From NCBI RefSeq assembly GCF_900111005.1, contig NZ_FOFV01000001.1:806001-870000 (forward strand): a stretch of DNA of 64,000 nucleotides, read 5' to 3'. Below the pieces are notes generated by a model. It ran no database searches. It saw nothing but the letters and a program-made list of their open reading frames with translations, and was not told the origin of the DNA. The stretch is from Lentzea albida. GTDB taxonomy: Bacteria; Actinomycetota; Actinomycetes; Mycobacteriales; Pseudonocardiaceae. This document shows positions 24,082 to 32,798 of the stretch, in pieces. A program made the translations under genes and the position numbers. Position 1 is the first letter of the stretch. Each line of letters begins with the position of its first letter.

Positions 24082-25194
24082 ATGAACGCTCCGCAGCCGC
24101 CAGGAAATCCGTTCGGCGGTCAGCCGCAGGAGCCCAACGCGGACGCAACGCAGATCGTCCCGGGAGGTGGCCAGCCGTCAGCGGCGAACCCCAACCCGGA
24201 CGCGACGCAGGTCGTCTCGCCGGGACAGGCTCCTGCCGCACCGCAGCAGAACGCGGACGCCACCCAGGTCGTCAGCCCCGGGCAGACGCCGCCCTCCTCG
24301 GGCGGCTTCCCCGCGCAGGGCCCCGGCTCCGGCGGGTTCCCCGCCCAGCAGCCGCCGCCTCCGTACGGCGCACCGCCGCAGCAGCCGCCGGCCTACGGCG
24401 CGCCGCAGCAGCAGCCGTACGGCGCACCGCAGTCCAACCCGTACGGCCAGCCCGCCGCGGGTGCCTACGGTCAGCCGCAGCAGCCCTACGGCGCACCGCA
24501 GTCGAACCCGTACGGCCAGCCGGCCGCGGGTGCGTACGGCCAGCCCGGCGGCTACGGCCAGCCCGCGTACGGCGGTGCCCCGCAGCCTCCCACCGGCTAC
24601 GCCGAGTGGGGTTCGCGCGCGGTCGCCGGCCTGATCGACTACGCCGCCCCCGGCCTCGTCGCCGGCCTGATCATCGGCCTCGTCGCCGGGATCGGCGCGA
24701 GCACGGGCGACCCGTCCTCGGCGGGTCTGTTCGTGCTGATCGCCTACGTCGTCGGCTACGGCGGCCTGTTCGGCTTCTTCATCTGGAACACGGTCCTCAA
24801 GGGCGGTTCCACGGGGCAGTCGATCGGCAAGAAGGTCGCGAAGATCAAGGTCATCAAGGAGGACACGCAGCAGCCGCCCGGCGGTGGCGTCGCGTTCCTC
24901 CGCCTGCTCCTGAACTACGCGTTCGGCCTCCTCTGCGGCATCGGTGCGCTGATCAACTACCTCGCGCCGTTGTGGAACCAGCCGAAGAAGGAGACCTACT
25001 CCGACAAGATCTGCGGCACGGTCGTCATCAACTGGCCGGGAACCGCGGCCTACGGCGGCGGTTACCCGCAGCAGCCCGGCACCGGCGGTTACCCGCAGCA
25101 GCCGAACACCGGCGGCTACCCGCAGCAGCCCCAGCAGGGCGGCTACGGCCAGCCCCCGCAGCAGGGCTACGGCGGTCAGCAGCAGGGCTGGTAG
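24082..25194 (+). CDS. Proline/glutamine-rich RDD-family membrane protein
   Basis: 370 residues. The N-terminal ~170 residues are low-complexity Pro/Gln/Gly/Tyr with three DATQ(I/V)V motifs (near 21, 40 and 58) and YGAPQ/YGQPA repeats. An RDD domain follows with three or four membrane segments (WGSRAVAGLIDYAAPGLV is its start, with the Arg and Asp of the family) and GQSIGKKVAKIKVI. The C-terminus has four GGYPQQP repeats. It corresponds in position to the M. tuberculosis proline-rich antigen Pra (Rv1078, from memory). The TQ motifs resemble Ser/Thr kinase and FHA-binding sites, an inference. Function unknown. Confidence 0.82.
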   Translation: MNAPQPPGNPFGGQPQEPNADATQIVPGGGQPSAANPNPDATQVVSPGQAPAAPQQNADATQVVSPGQTPPSSGGFPAQGPGSGGFPAQQPPPPYGAPPQQPPAYGAPQQQPYGAPQSNPYGQPAAGAYGQPQQPYGAPQSNPYGQPAAGAYGQPGGYGQPAYGGAPQPPTGYAEWGSRAVAGLIDYAAPGLVAGLIIGLVAGIGASTGDPSSAGLFVLIAYVVGYGGLFGFFIWNTVLKGGSTGQSIGKKVAKIKVIKEDTQQPPGGGVAFLRLLLNYAFGLLCGIGALINYLAPLWNQPKKETYSDKICGTVVINWPGTAAYGGGYPQQPGTGGYPQQPNTGGYPQQPQQGGYGQPPQQGYGGQQQGW

Positions 25195-25206
25195 AGCCAA
25201 CGGCGC

Positions 25207-25238
25207 AGCCCCCGGTCACCTCCAGGTGGCCGGGGGCT
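25207..25238 (+). terminator. Terminator after the RDD-family gene
   Basis: AGCCCCCGGTCACC and GGTGGCCGGGGGCT pair over 14 positions (one mismatch) around TCCA, 12 bases after the stop. Confidence 0.8.
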
Positions 25239-25310
25239 CCGTCGTTTCCGGGGGTGTTCACGACGTGGACTGCGGCCGTCGACCGCCAGACGGGTGAGTA
25301 CCCTTCGGAC

Positions 25311-26456
25311 ATGAGCACGCCATACGGCTTCGCCACCAGGGCGATTCACGCCGGTCAGGACCCGGACCCGACGACGGGCGCGGTGAACGTCCCCATCTAC
25401 GCGACCTCCACGTACGCCCAGGACGGCGTGGGCGGTCTGCGGGAGGGCTTCGAGTACTCGAGGACCGGCAACCCGACCCGCCGCGCGCTGGAGACCTGCC
25501 TCGCGTCGCTCGAACGCGGCCGCTACGGCCGTGCGTTCTCCTCCGGCATGGGCGCCACCGACGCCGCGCTGCGCACGTTCCTCAAGCCCGGCGACCACAT
25601 CGTCATCCCGAACGACGCCTACGGCGGCACGTTCCGCCTGATCGACAAGGTCTTCTCGCAGTGGGGCGTCACTCACTCCCCGGCCCCCGTCTCGGACGTC
25701 GACGCGATCCGCGCGGCCATCCGCCCCGAGACCAAGCTGGTGTGGATCGAGACCCCCACCAACCCGCTGCTGAACATCGGCGACATCGCGGCCATCGCCT
25801 CCGTCGCCCACGGCGCCGGCGCGAAGCTGGTCGTCGACAACACGTTCGCCTCACCCGCCCTGCAGACCCCGCTGGAGCTCGGCGCCGACGTCGTCCTGCA
25901 CTCGACGACCAAGTACGTCGGCGGCCACTCCGACGTCGTCGGCGGCGCGCTGATCACCTCCGACGAGGAGATCGACGCCGCGTTCGGGTTCCTGCAGAAC
26001 GGCGCCGGCGCGGTGCCCGGCCCGTTCGACGCGTACCTGACCCTGCGCGGCATCAAGACGCTGCAGCTGCGCATGGAGAAGCACTCGGACAACGCCGAGC
26101 TGGTCGCCGAGGCCCTGACCAGGCACCCGCGGGTCAAGAAGGTCATCTACCCCGGCCTGGAGTCGCACCCCGGCCACGTCGTCGCCGCGAAGCAGATGAG
26201 CCGGTTCGGCGGCATGGTGTCGTTCATCGTCGACGGTGGCGAGGCCGCGGCGCTGGAGGTCTGCGCCCGGACGAAGCTGTTCACGCTGGCCGAGTCGCTG
26301 GGTGGCGTCGAGTCGTTGATCGAGCACCCCGGGAAGATGACGCACGCGTCCACCTCCGGGTCGCTGCTCGAGGTGCCCGCGGATCTCGTGCGCGTGTCGG
26401 TCGGCATCGAGTCCGGGGACGACCTGGTGGCCGACCTGCTCGAGGCGCTGGGCTGA
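25311..26456 (+). CDS. metB: Cystathionine gamma-synthase/lyase
   Basis: 381 residues from ATG 25311. Cys/Met-metabolism PLP enzyme: YSRTGNPTR near the N-terminus, SSGMGATDAA, the PLP lysine in LHSTTKYVGGHSDVVGGAL, and the C-terminal SLGGVESLIEHPGKMTHAS. These enzymes either form cystathionine from an O-acyl-homoserine and cysteine or cleave it; members in actinomycetes often do both. Together with the upstream cbs it allows transsulfuration in both directions. A terminator and a convergent small gene follow. Confidence 0.93.
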   Translation: MSTPYGFATRAIHAGQDPDPTTGAVNVPIYATSTYAQDGVGGLREGFEYSRTGNPTRRALETCLASLERGRYGRAFSSGMGATDAALRTFLKPGDHIVIPNDAYGGTFRLIDKVFSQWGVTHSPAPVSDVDAIRAAIRPETKLVWIETPTNPLLNIGDIAAIASVAHGAGAKLVVDNTFASPALQTPLELGADVVLHSTTKYVGGHSDVVGGALITSDEEIDAAFGFLQNGAGAVPGPFDAYLTLRGIKTLQLRMEKHSDNAELVAEALTRHPRVKKVIYPGLESHPGHVVAAKQMSRFGGMVSFIVDGGEAAALEVCARTKLFTLAESLGGVESLIEHPGKMTHASTSGSLLEVPADLVRVSVGIESGDDLVADLLEALG

Positions 26457-26507
26457 GACTGCTCGGGGCCTGGTTGCGACCCGCAGCCTCAGGGCTCGAC
26501 AACGCGA

Positions 26508-26537
26508 AAGGCCCCCTCCCGGCCGGGAGGGGGCCTT
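26508..26537. terminator. Terminator between metB and a convergent small gene
   Basis: AAGGCCCCCTCCC (26508-26520) and GGGAGGGGGCCTT (26525-26537) form a perfect 13-bp stem around GGCC. Confidence 0.88.
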
Positions 26538-26545
26538 CCTGCGTC

Positions 26546-26788
26546 TCACGGCTTCTTCGAGCCGAACCTGTCCACGTTCTCGGCCTCGGCCGTCGGTGCC
26601 GCCGGTAGCTCGGCGCCGTTCACACAGCCGCCGACAAACTGGAGCGTGTCGCCGGTGCGGACGAAGCGGCCGGCCTCGTCACAACCCGCGTGCGCCACGG
26701 TCAGGAACGCCGCGCCGGTCAGTGCCACAGCCGTGGTCACGGCTCCTACCAGCGGAACTACCGCGGCCACGCGTCGCGCGAATGCCAT
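26546..26788 (-). CDS. Small exported hypothetical protein
   Basis: 80 residues from ATG 26788 (GGTGGAGGTGG upstream). A long signal peptide (about 1-34, VAAVVPLVGAVTTAVALTGAA) precedes a mature part of about 45 residues with two Cys (AGCDEAGR and FVGGCVNG) that could form one disulfide. The tail is acidic and then ends GSKKP. No known family recognised. Confidence 0.55.
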   Translation of the reverse strand: MAFARRVAAVVPLVGAVTTAVALTGAAFLTVAHAGCDEAGRFVRTGDTLQFVGGCVNGAELPAAPTAEAENVDRFGSKKP

Positions 26789-26854
26789 GCCACCTCCACC
26801 CGATGTGAGTCCCCCGTAAGGCAGCCTACCGGGGGATCGGCACCAGTGGCGTCA

Positions 26855-28075
<1,221 letters not shown>

Positions 28076-28099
28076 TCAGCGATTTCTCAGGACAATTTG

Positions 28100-28105
28100 T
28101 ATAGT
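28100..28105 (+). promoter_or_regulatory. -10 element of a leaderless Lrp-family gene
   Basis: TATAGT lies 5 bases before the ATG at 28111, placing the transcription start at or very near the A of the start codon. There is no ribosome site, consistent with a leaderless mRNA. Confidence 0.5.
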
Positions 28106-28110
28106 GATCT

Positions 28111-28620
28111 ATGCCTTCAGATCAACAGAGTGAGCACTCTGACCAGGTCGTGGACGAGTTGGACGCCAGGCTGCTCCTGCTCTTGACAGACGAACCCCGC
28201 CTGGGCGTCCTCGAATGCTCGCGCCGGCTCGGGGTCGCGCGGGGAACCGTGCAGGCCAGGCTCGACCGGCTCGTCGAACGCGGCGTGCTCACCGGGTTCC
28301 CGCCGGCGCTCGACCTCGGCGCGATGGGGTTCGGCCTCACGGCGTTCGCGGTCGTCGAGATCGCGCAGGGACGACGTGCGGAGGTGTGCGACGGTCTCGC
28401 CGCGATCCCCGAGGTGTGCGAGGTGCACGCGACGACCGGCCAGGGCGACCTGTTCGTGCGCGTGGTCGCGCGGTCGAACTCCGACCTGCAACGCGTGGTC
28501 GATCACATCGTTGACGTTCCTCACGTCCGGAGGCTCTCGACGTCGATCGCGCTGTCGACACCCGTGCCCCCGCGCGTGCGGCCCCTCCTGGAACGCGTGA
28601 AGGGCCGGCCACCGAAGTGA
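28111..28620 (+). CDS. Lrp/AsnC-family regulator, probably of tyrosine catabolism
   Basis: 169 residues. The N-terminal winged helix-turn-helix has LDARLLLLLTDEPRLGVLECSRRLGVARGTVQARL, and the C-terminal RAM/AsnC ligand domain has VCEVHATTGQGDLFVRVVARS. It is divergent from hppD with only 74 bases between, so autoregulation and control of hppD by an aromatic amino acid or its keto acid is the simplest reading. Its stop lies within the loop of the shared terminator. Confidence 0.85.
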   Translation: MPSDQQSEHSDQVVDELDARLLLLLTDEPRLGVLECSRRLGVARGTVQARLDRLVERGVLTGFPPALDLGAMGFGLTAFAVVEIAQGRRAEVCDGLAAIPEVCEVHATTGQGDLFVRVVARSNSDLQRVVDHIVDVPHVRRLSTSIALSTPVPPRVRPLLERVKGRPPK

Positions 28621-28630
28621 CCGGCCCTTC
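28599..28630. terminator. Terminator between the Lrp gene and greA
   Basis: GAAGGGCCGG (28599-28608) pairs perfectly with CCGGCCCTTC (28621-28630); the Lrp stop codon is in the loop. Confidence 0.75.
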
Positions 28631-28648
28631 GCACGTCGTGTGGCGTGA

Positions 28649-29137
28649 CTACGCCTGGTAAGGAACCGCGGAGATGAGCGTGACCTTCTGGAGCTTGCCG
28701 TTGGGCAGCTCGTACTCGACGGTCTCGCCGTCCTTCGCGCCGTTCAGGGCCTTGCCCAGCGGCGAAACCGGCGAGTAGACCTCCATCTCGCCGTGCGCGC
28801 CCTCTTCGCGGGTCGCGAGCAGGAAGGTCTCGGTCTCGTCGTCACCCTCGTACCGGATGGTGAGCACCGTGCCCGGTGCCGCGACACCCTTCGTGGTGGG
28901 AGCCTCGCCGACCTTCGCGGCCTGGAGCAGCTCGTGCAGCTGGCGGATGCGCGCCTCCTGCTTGCCCTGCTCCTCACGAGCCGCGTGGTAGCCGCCGTTC
29001 TCGCGGAGGTCGCCCTCTTCGCGACGAGCGTTGATCTCGGCAGCCATGACCGGGCGGTACGCGATCAGTTCGTCCAGCTCAGCCTTGAGCCGGTCGTAGG
29101 CCTCCTGGGTCAGCCAGGTCACCTGGGTGTCGCTCAC
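28649..29137 (-). CDS. greA: Transcription elongation factor GreA
   Basis: 162 residues from GTG 29137, picked because GAGGAG is 9 bases upstream. N-terminal coiled coil with the acidic tip [20 protein letters not shown] that reaches the RNA polymerase active site, and a C-terminal FKBP-like domain ([20 protein letters not shown]). GreA stimulates cleavage of backtracked RNA. Length and motifs match the family. Confidence 0.95.
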   Translation of the reverse strand: MSDTQVTWLTQEAYDRLKAELDELIAYRPVMAAEINARREEGDLRENGGYHAAREEQGKQEARIRQLHELLQAAKVGEAPTTKGVAAPGTVLTIRYEGDDETETFLLATREEGAHGEMEVYSPVSPLGKALNGAKDGETVEYELPNGKLQKVTLISAVPYQA

Positions 29138-29329
29138 GGTCACCAACTCCTCGTCTTGCTCTGGTGCACACGTGTGCCCCAGATAGTTCCCGGGCCGTGG
29201 CCCGGAACGGAAAAACACGGCCCGCGCCGGGGCCGTGCTTGAGCTGCAATAGTAACACGGAGACAACGTTCAGCGACGGCGAATTGTTCCGCATCTCGCC
29301 GTTTAAACCGCAGATCACCCGCTTGGCCG

Positions 29330-29752
29330 CTAGCTCGTGGACAAGTAGGCGGGAACCTGGTAGGAGCACCCGAACACTTCGCCGGTGACCGGCGGCTTCG
29401 AAGTGCGGAGAACAGTTGTCTCGACGACGACGTCATTTCCCGGCGGCACCAGAACTTCACGCCGACCTGCTTCGTCCCCGTCCTGTGATCGGGCCCGAAT
29501 GATGCAGACGGCGGCGCGCTCCGGTTGATCGCGGGAAACCTCGAAACTGACCTTCACCTGGTCGTCGCCGAGGATGGTGAACGCGGTCTGCTTCGCCTCG
29601 ATCGGCTTTGTCCCGAGATTTCGGTAACCGACGAAGGCGATGACGGCACCCACCGCGACAGCTACAGCGAGTAACGCCCACCGCGCCCACTTGCTCAGCG
29701 GCTTGCGGTTCTGCTTGCTGTAGCGCCCCTCGGGGAGCACGCGCTGTGCCAC
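29330..29752 (-). CDS. DUF4307 single-pass membrane protein
   Basis: 140 residues from GTG 29752 (GCGGAG just upstream). N-terminal RVLPEGRYSKQNRKPLSKW is followed by one transmembrane helix (ALLAVAVAVGAVIAFVGY) and an exterior domain with AFTILGDDQVKVSFEV and a C-terminal Cys pair. It matches the DUF4307 family located between greA and mca in mycobacteria and relatives. Function unknown. Divergent from mca. Confidence 0.82.
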   Translation of the reverse strand: MAQRVLPEGRYSKQNRKPLSKWARWALLAVAVAVGAVIAFVGYRNLGTKPIEAKQTAFTILGDDQVKVSFEVSRDQPERAAVCIIRARSQDGDEAGRREVLVPPGNDVVVETTVLRTSKPPVTGEVFGCSYQVPAYLSTS

Positions 29753-29848
29753 TACTCCGCGCCCTCCTCGGCCTCTGGGGAACAATGGTGCCCGACGTTC
29801 AGTTGATGAGTGTCGCAGGACCGTTGACACAGGAGGACCACGGGGGTC

Positions 29849-30718
29849 ATGGCCGACAAGCTGCGCCTTATGGCAGTGCACGCACATCCCGACGACGAGT
29901 CGAGCAAGGGCGCGGCCTCGATGGCTCGCTACATCGCGGAAGGTCACGACGTGATGGTCGTGACCTGCACCGACGGTGGCGCGGGCAGCATCCTCAACCC
30001 GGCGATGGACAAGCCGGACGTGCTCGAGAACATCATCGAGGTCCGCCGCCAGGAAATGGCCACCGCGGCCAAGATCCTCGGCATCCAGCACCGCTGGCTG
30101 GGCTTCAAGGACTCGGGCCTGCCCGAGGGCGACCCGCTGCCACCACTGCCCGAGGGCTGCTTCGCCCTCGTGCCGCTGGAGGAGTCGGTGCCGTCCCTGG
30201 TCGAGGCCATCCGCGACTTCCGCCCGCACGTAGTCGTCACCTACGACGAGAACGGCGGCTACCCGCACCCGGACCACATCCGCACGCACGAGATCTCGAT
30301 GGCGGCCCTCGACGCCGCCGCCGACGCCTCCTACAAGCCGGAACTCGGCGAGGCCTGGGAAACGCAGAAGGTCTACTACGGCCACGGCTTCTCCCGCGCC
30401 AAGATCCTCGCGTTCCACGAGGCCATGGAGGCCCGCGGCATGGAGTCGCCGTACGCCGAGTGGCTCGCGAACTGGAACAGCGACCGCCCCGACGTCATGG
30501 AGCGCGTCACCACCCAGGTCGAGTGCGCCGACTACTTCGACGTCCGCGACGAGGCCCTCAAGGCCCACGCCACCCAGATCGACCCGACCAGCCGCTGGTT
30601 CGCCATCCCGATGGACCTGCAGCGCGAGATCTGGCCGACCGAGGAGTACGAGCTCGTCCGCTCCCAGGTCGACTCGACGCTGCCGGAGAACGACCTGTTC
30701 GCCGGAGTTAAGGTCTAG
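29849..30718 (+). CDS. mca: Mycothiol S-conjugate amidase
   Basis: 289 residues. The zinc site of the MshB/Mca deacetylase family is visible as VHAHPDDESSKG near residue 11 and GGYPHPDHIRTHE near 140. Mca cleaves mycothiol S-conjugates to a mercapturic acid and GlcN-inositol during detoxification. TYDENGGYPHPD and the C-terminal Tyr/Trp region fit Mca better than MshB, and the gene order greA-DUF4307-mca-small membrane protein also matches. Marks an actinomycete that makes mycothiol. Confidence 0.93.
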   Translation: MADKLRLMAVHAHPDDESSKGAASMARYIAEGHDVMVVTCTDGGAGSILNPAMDKPDVLENIIEVRRQEMATAAKILGIQHRWLGFKDSGLPEGDPLPPLPEGCFALVPLEESVPSLVEAIRDFRPHVVVTYDENGGYPHPDHIRTHEISMAALDAAADASYKPELGEAWETQKVYYGHGFSRAKILAFHEAMEARGMESPYAEWLANWNSDRPDVMERVTTQVECADYFDVRDEALKAHATQIDPTSRWFAIPMDLQREIWPTEEYELVRSQVDSTLPENDLFAGVKV

Positions 30719-30720
30719 GG

Positions 30721-30990
30721 GTGCTCTCCCCAGACTTCTCCCTCGGCAGCACGGTGGCGCTCGTCGCCGTGCAGCCGTCGAACCCGAACGAGAACGACAA
30801 GGGCGGCCAGGGCGAGGACTTCGGCAAGTCCTCCCCGGTCGGCCTCGTCCTGCTGATCGTCTTCTTCATCGCGGTGTTCTTCCTCGTGAAGTCGATGAAC
30901 AAGCACATCAAGGGACTGCCGGCGTCTTTCGACGAGCCGGCGGAGGCTCCCAAGGAAGCGTCGGGCTCCGACGCGCCGAAGAAGGACTAG
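30721..30990 (+). CDS. Small single-pass membrane protein next to mca
   Basis: 89 residues from GTG 30721, two bases after the mca stop. An N-terminal exterior part, one transmembrane helix (VGLVLLIVFFIAVFFLV) and a cytoplasmic, acidic/lysine tail. Its position immediately after mca is conserved in actinomycetes, in my recollection, so a link to the same transcript is likely. Function unknown. Confidence 0.75.
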   Translation: MLSPDFSLGSTVALVAVQPSNPNENDKGGQGEDFGKSSPVGLVLLIVFFIAVFFLVKSMNKHIKGLPASFDEPAEAPKEASGSDAPKKD

Positions 30991-31034
30991 TTCGGTCCGG
31001 CTTCGTGGTCGCTTGCGGGGGCCGCGGTTGTCAT

Positions 31035-31172
31035 GATCGCGAGTTGTCCACAGGCTGCGGTGAGTTTGACCTGCGGTGATGCTTCAGGCTGTTAGCCTGT
31101 GGATACGCGGGAACCTCGAACGCGTTTCGCTCGTTCCGCAAGGTGAGGAAGCGCGGGGGGCGGGCGGCTCGG
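31035..31172. repeat. Dispersed ~135-bp intergenic repeat, copy 1
   Basis: About three quarters identical to 44581-44714. Shared blocks are GATCGCGAGTTGTCCACAGG at its start, TGACCTGCGG in the middle, CGGGAACC, and a 28-bp block at 31131-31158 that is identical in both copies. Within it TCCACAGGCT (31047-31056) and AGCCTGTGGA (31094-31103) form a perfect inverted repeat; the left arm includes a TTGTCCACA DnaA-box-like sequence. It lies in the gap after the mca operon. Confidence 0.75.
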
Positions 31173-31241
31173 ACGGCTTTGGACGAGGTCGGCTCGGCTT
31201 CCGAGTCAGTTCTGCCCGGACCAGTTCGGCCCGGAGTTCGG

Positions 31242-31320
31242 CACGGGGCCAGCTCGGCCCGGACCAGTTGGGCACGGGGCCAGCTCGGCCCGGACCAGTT
31301 GGGCACGGGACCAGCTCGCT
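31242..31320. repeat. Tandem array of 31-bp period (array 1)
   Basis: Two perfect 31-bp units (31242-31272 and 31273-31303) followed by a partial third; degenerate units precede it from about 31211. The rest of the gene-free gap 30991-31428 is GC-rich simple-sequence DNA up to the stop of the nucleotidyltransferase gene. A period not divisible by three argues against coding. Confidence 0.8.
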
Positions 31321-31428
31321 CGCGTCGGAGTCGGCTCGCACCCGCACCCCCGCCCGCCCGCACCGCGCCGGTCCGCACCACGCCGCGCCGCTCGCACCGC
31401 GCCGGCCCGCGTCACCCGCGCCCGCGCG

Positions 31429-32187
31429 TCACCCCATCCGGAGCCCCACCACGAAGTCGTGGACCTCCTCGAACGCCACCGGCTCCAAAGGCAGGTCGCT
31501 GCCCTCCCGGGCCAGCCGCAGCTCCTCGTGCCAGTGCGCGAGGTCCGCCTCCAGCCGCTCGGGCCCGGGTCGCCCCGGTACCCCGGCCAGCCCCCGGTGC
31601 TCGCCGAGGACCTTCGCCTCGATCAGCCCGGGCAGGTACGCGGGCCCGTCGAGCCGGTCGAGCAGCGTCGGCAGGTGCGCGACCACCTCGCCGCTGCGCA
31701 GCAGGTGCACGCCGGTCAGCAGCGCGCGGAACGTGTACAGCAGCGGCTTGATCTCGCCGGTCTTCTCGAACAGCCGCCACTGCGTCACGGCGAACCCGCG
31801 GTAGTGGTGCCCGTGTCGCGAGGTCAGGCACCCCGCGGCGAGCGCGGACAGCTTCGCGTGCGCCTCCGTCGTGTGCACGACCAGCGGGGAGAGCAGCTGC
31901 TCCAGCACGTAGCCGTTGGGGCGGACCAGGAGCCGGCAGAACTTCTGCACGTCGTGCGTGACGAGGTCGATCTCGACGCCGTCGCGCACCCACATGCGTT
32001 CCTTGGTCTCCGGGCCGTGCCGCAGTCCCAGCACCTCGGCGAGCGGCAGCACGTGCACGCCGCGCAGGTCGACGTCCGAGTCGCGGGACGGGAAGCCGTA
32101 CAGGTGCGCGCCGGAGACCGTCGCGAACAGCAGGTCGTGCGACTGCTCGGCGACGACGGCGCTCAGGTCCGGTACCTCGTAGCTCAC
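31429..32187 (-). CDS. COG3541-type nucleotidyltransferase (second of two) in the RNA-repair operon
   Basis: 252 residues from GTG 32187, with GGAGG upstream. DNA-polymerase-beta-superfamily nucleotidyltransferase: the active-site region SGAHLYGFPSRDSDVDLRG carries the GS/G motif and the DxD metal pair, and a third acidic residue follows in VEIDLVTHDVQKF. The helical C-terminal half has VLEQLLSPLVV and HYRGFAVTQWRLF. Its GTG overlaps the stop of the previous nucleotidyltransferase. Fourth gene of the hen1-pnkp operon. Role in adding nucleotides to cleaved RNA ends is inference. Confidence 0.8.
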   Translation of the reverse strand: MSYEVPDLSAVVAEQSHDLLFATVSGAHLYGFPSRDSDVDLRGVHVLPLAEVLGLRHGPETKERMWVRDGVEIDLVTHDVQKFCRLLVRPNGYVLEQLLSPLVVHTTEAHAKLSALAAGCLTSRHGHHYRGFAVTQWRLFEKTGEIKPLLYTFRALLTGVHLLRSGEVVAHLPTLLDRLDGPAYLPGLIEAKVLGEHRGLAGVPGRPGPERLEADLAHWHEELRLAREGSDLPLEPVAFEEVHDFVVGLRMG

Positions 32188-32798
32188 AACATCCTCCTGC
32201 GCACCGACACCAACCAGTCCTCCACCCGCGCCCGGTCCGGCTCGTCCGGCAGCGGGCCCTGCGCACCAGCGATCTCGGAACCCAGGCGGTGTGCCCACGC
32301 CACGGCGTCGTCCCACGGCATCGAGCCGTCGCGGATCCCGAGTAGCGACCGGTCCGCCGCGATGTCGTAGCGGCCGGTGCGCAGCAGGTTCAGGCCCACG
32401 AGCCGCAGCCGCACCACGTGCATGAGCTGCTTCGGCTTCAGGTTGCGGCCCGCGCGCGACAGCTGCATCTCCGTCGCGCGCGTGAACGACCGCACGGCGT
32501 AGCGGGAGAGGAAGGCGGGCAGCAGGTCCCGCAGTTCCTCTCCCAGCGGCGTGCTGATCTCGACCAACGGGCTCACCAGCGTCTCGAGCACCGTCGGGTT
32601 CGACTTCAGGCCCAGCCGGCAGAAGTGCTCGACCTCCCAGCTGAGCTGTTCCGGATCGGGTCCCTCGACCGAGGTCGGAGGCTTTTCGAAGCGCCAGAAC
32701 GCTTCCGTGGGCGCGACGAACACCCCGCGTCTGTCCACATCGGACTCCGGCGACGCGAGCCCGTAGGCGTGCGAGCCGATCACCACTTCGAGGATCAC
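32184..32798 (-). CDS. COG3541-type nucleotidyltransferase (first of two) in the RNA-repair operon
   Basis: 204 residues from GTG 32798, overlapping the pnkp stop as GTGA. Active-site motif IGSHAYGLASPESDVDRRGVFV, then WEVEHFCRLGLKSNPTVLETLVSPLV, the same architecture as the next gene but shorter and clearly diverged, so the two are paralogues rather than a recent duplication. The superfamily transfers a nucleotide from NTP to an acceptor; COG3541 members have no settled substrate. Coupling to pnkp and hen1 suggests an RNA substrate. Confidence 0.8.
   Translation of the reverse strand: MILEVVIGSHAYGLASPESDVDRRGVFVAPTEAFWRFEKPPTSVEGPDPEQLSWEVEHFCRLGLKSNPTVLETLVSPLVEISTPLGEELRDLLPAFLSRYAVRSFTRATEMQLSRAGRNLKPKQLMHVVRLRLVGLNLLRTGRYDIAADRSLLGIRDGSMPWDDAVAWAHRLGSEIAGAQGPLPDEPDRARVEDWLVSVRRRML

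Noticed and set aside
24606-26456. A single 616-residue protein joining the RDD region and metB
   Set aside because: The first part is an out-of-frame reading of the RDD gene; a terminator at 25207 and the ATG at 25311 separate the genes.
31045-31053. TTGTCCACA as a replication origin DnaA box
   Set aside because: Only isolated boxes occur, within a dispersed repeat, and there is no dnaA, dnaN or AT-rich region; two boxes do not make an origin.
30991-31428. Arg/Ala/Pro-rich frames of 80-240 residues over the repeats
   Set aside because: The repeat period of 31 bases breaks frame, and the composition is that of GC-rich simple sequence. No ribosome site fits.
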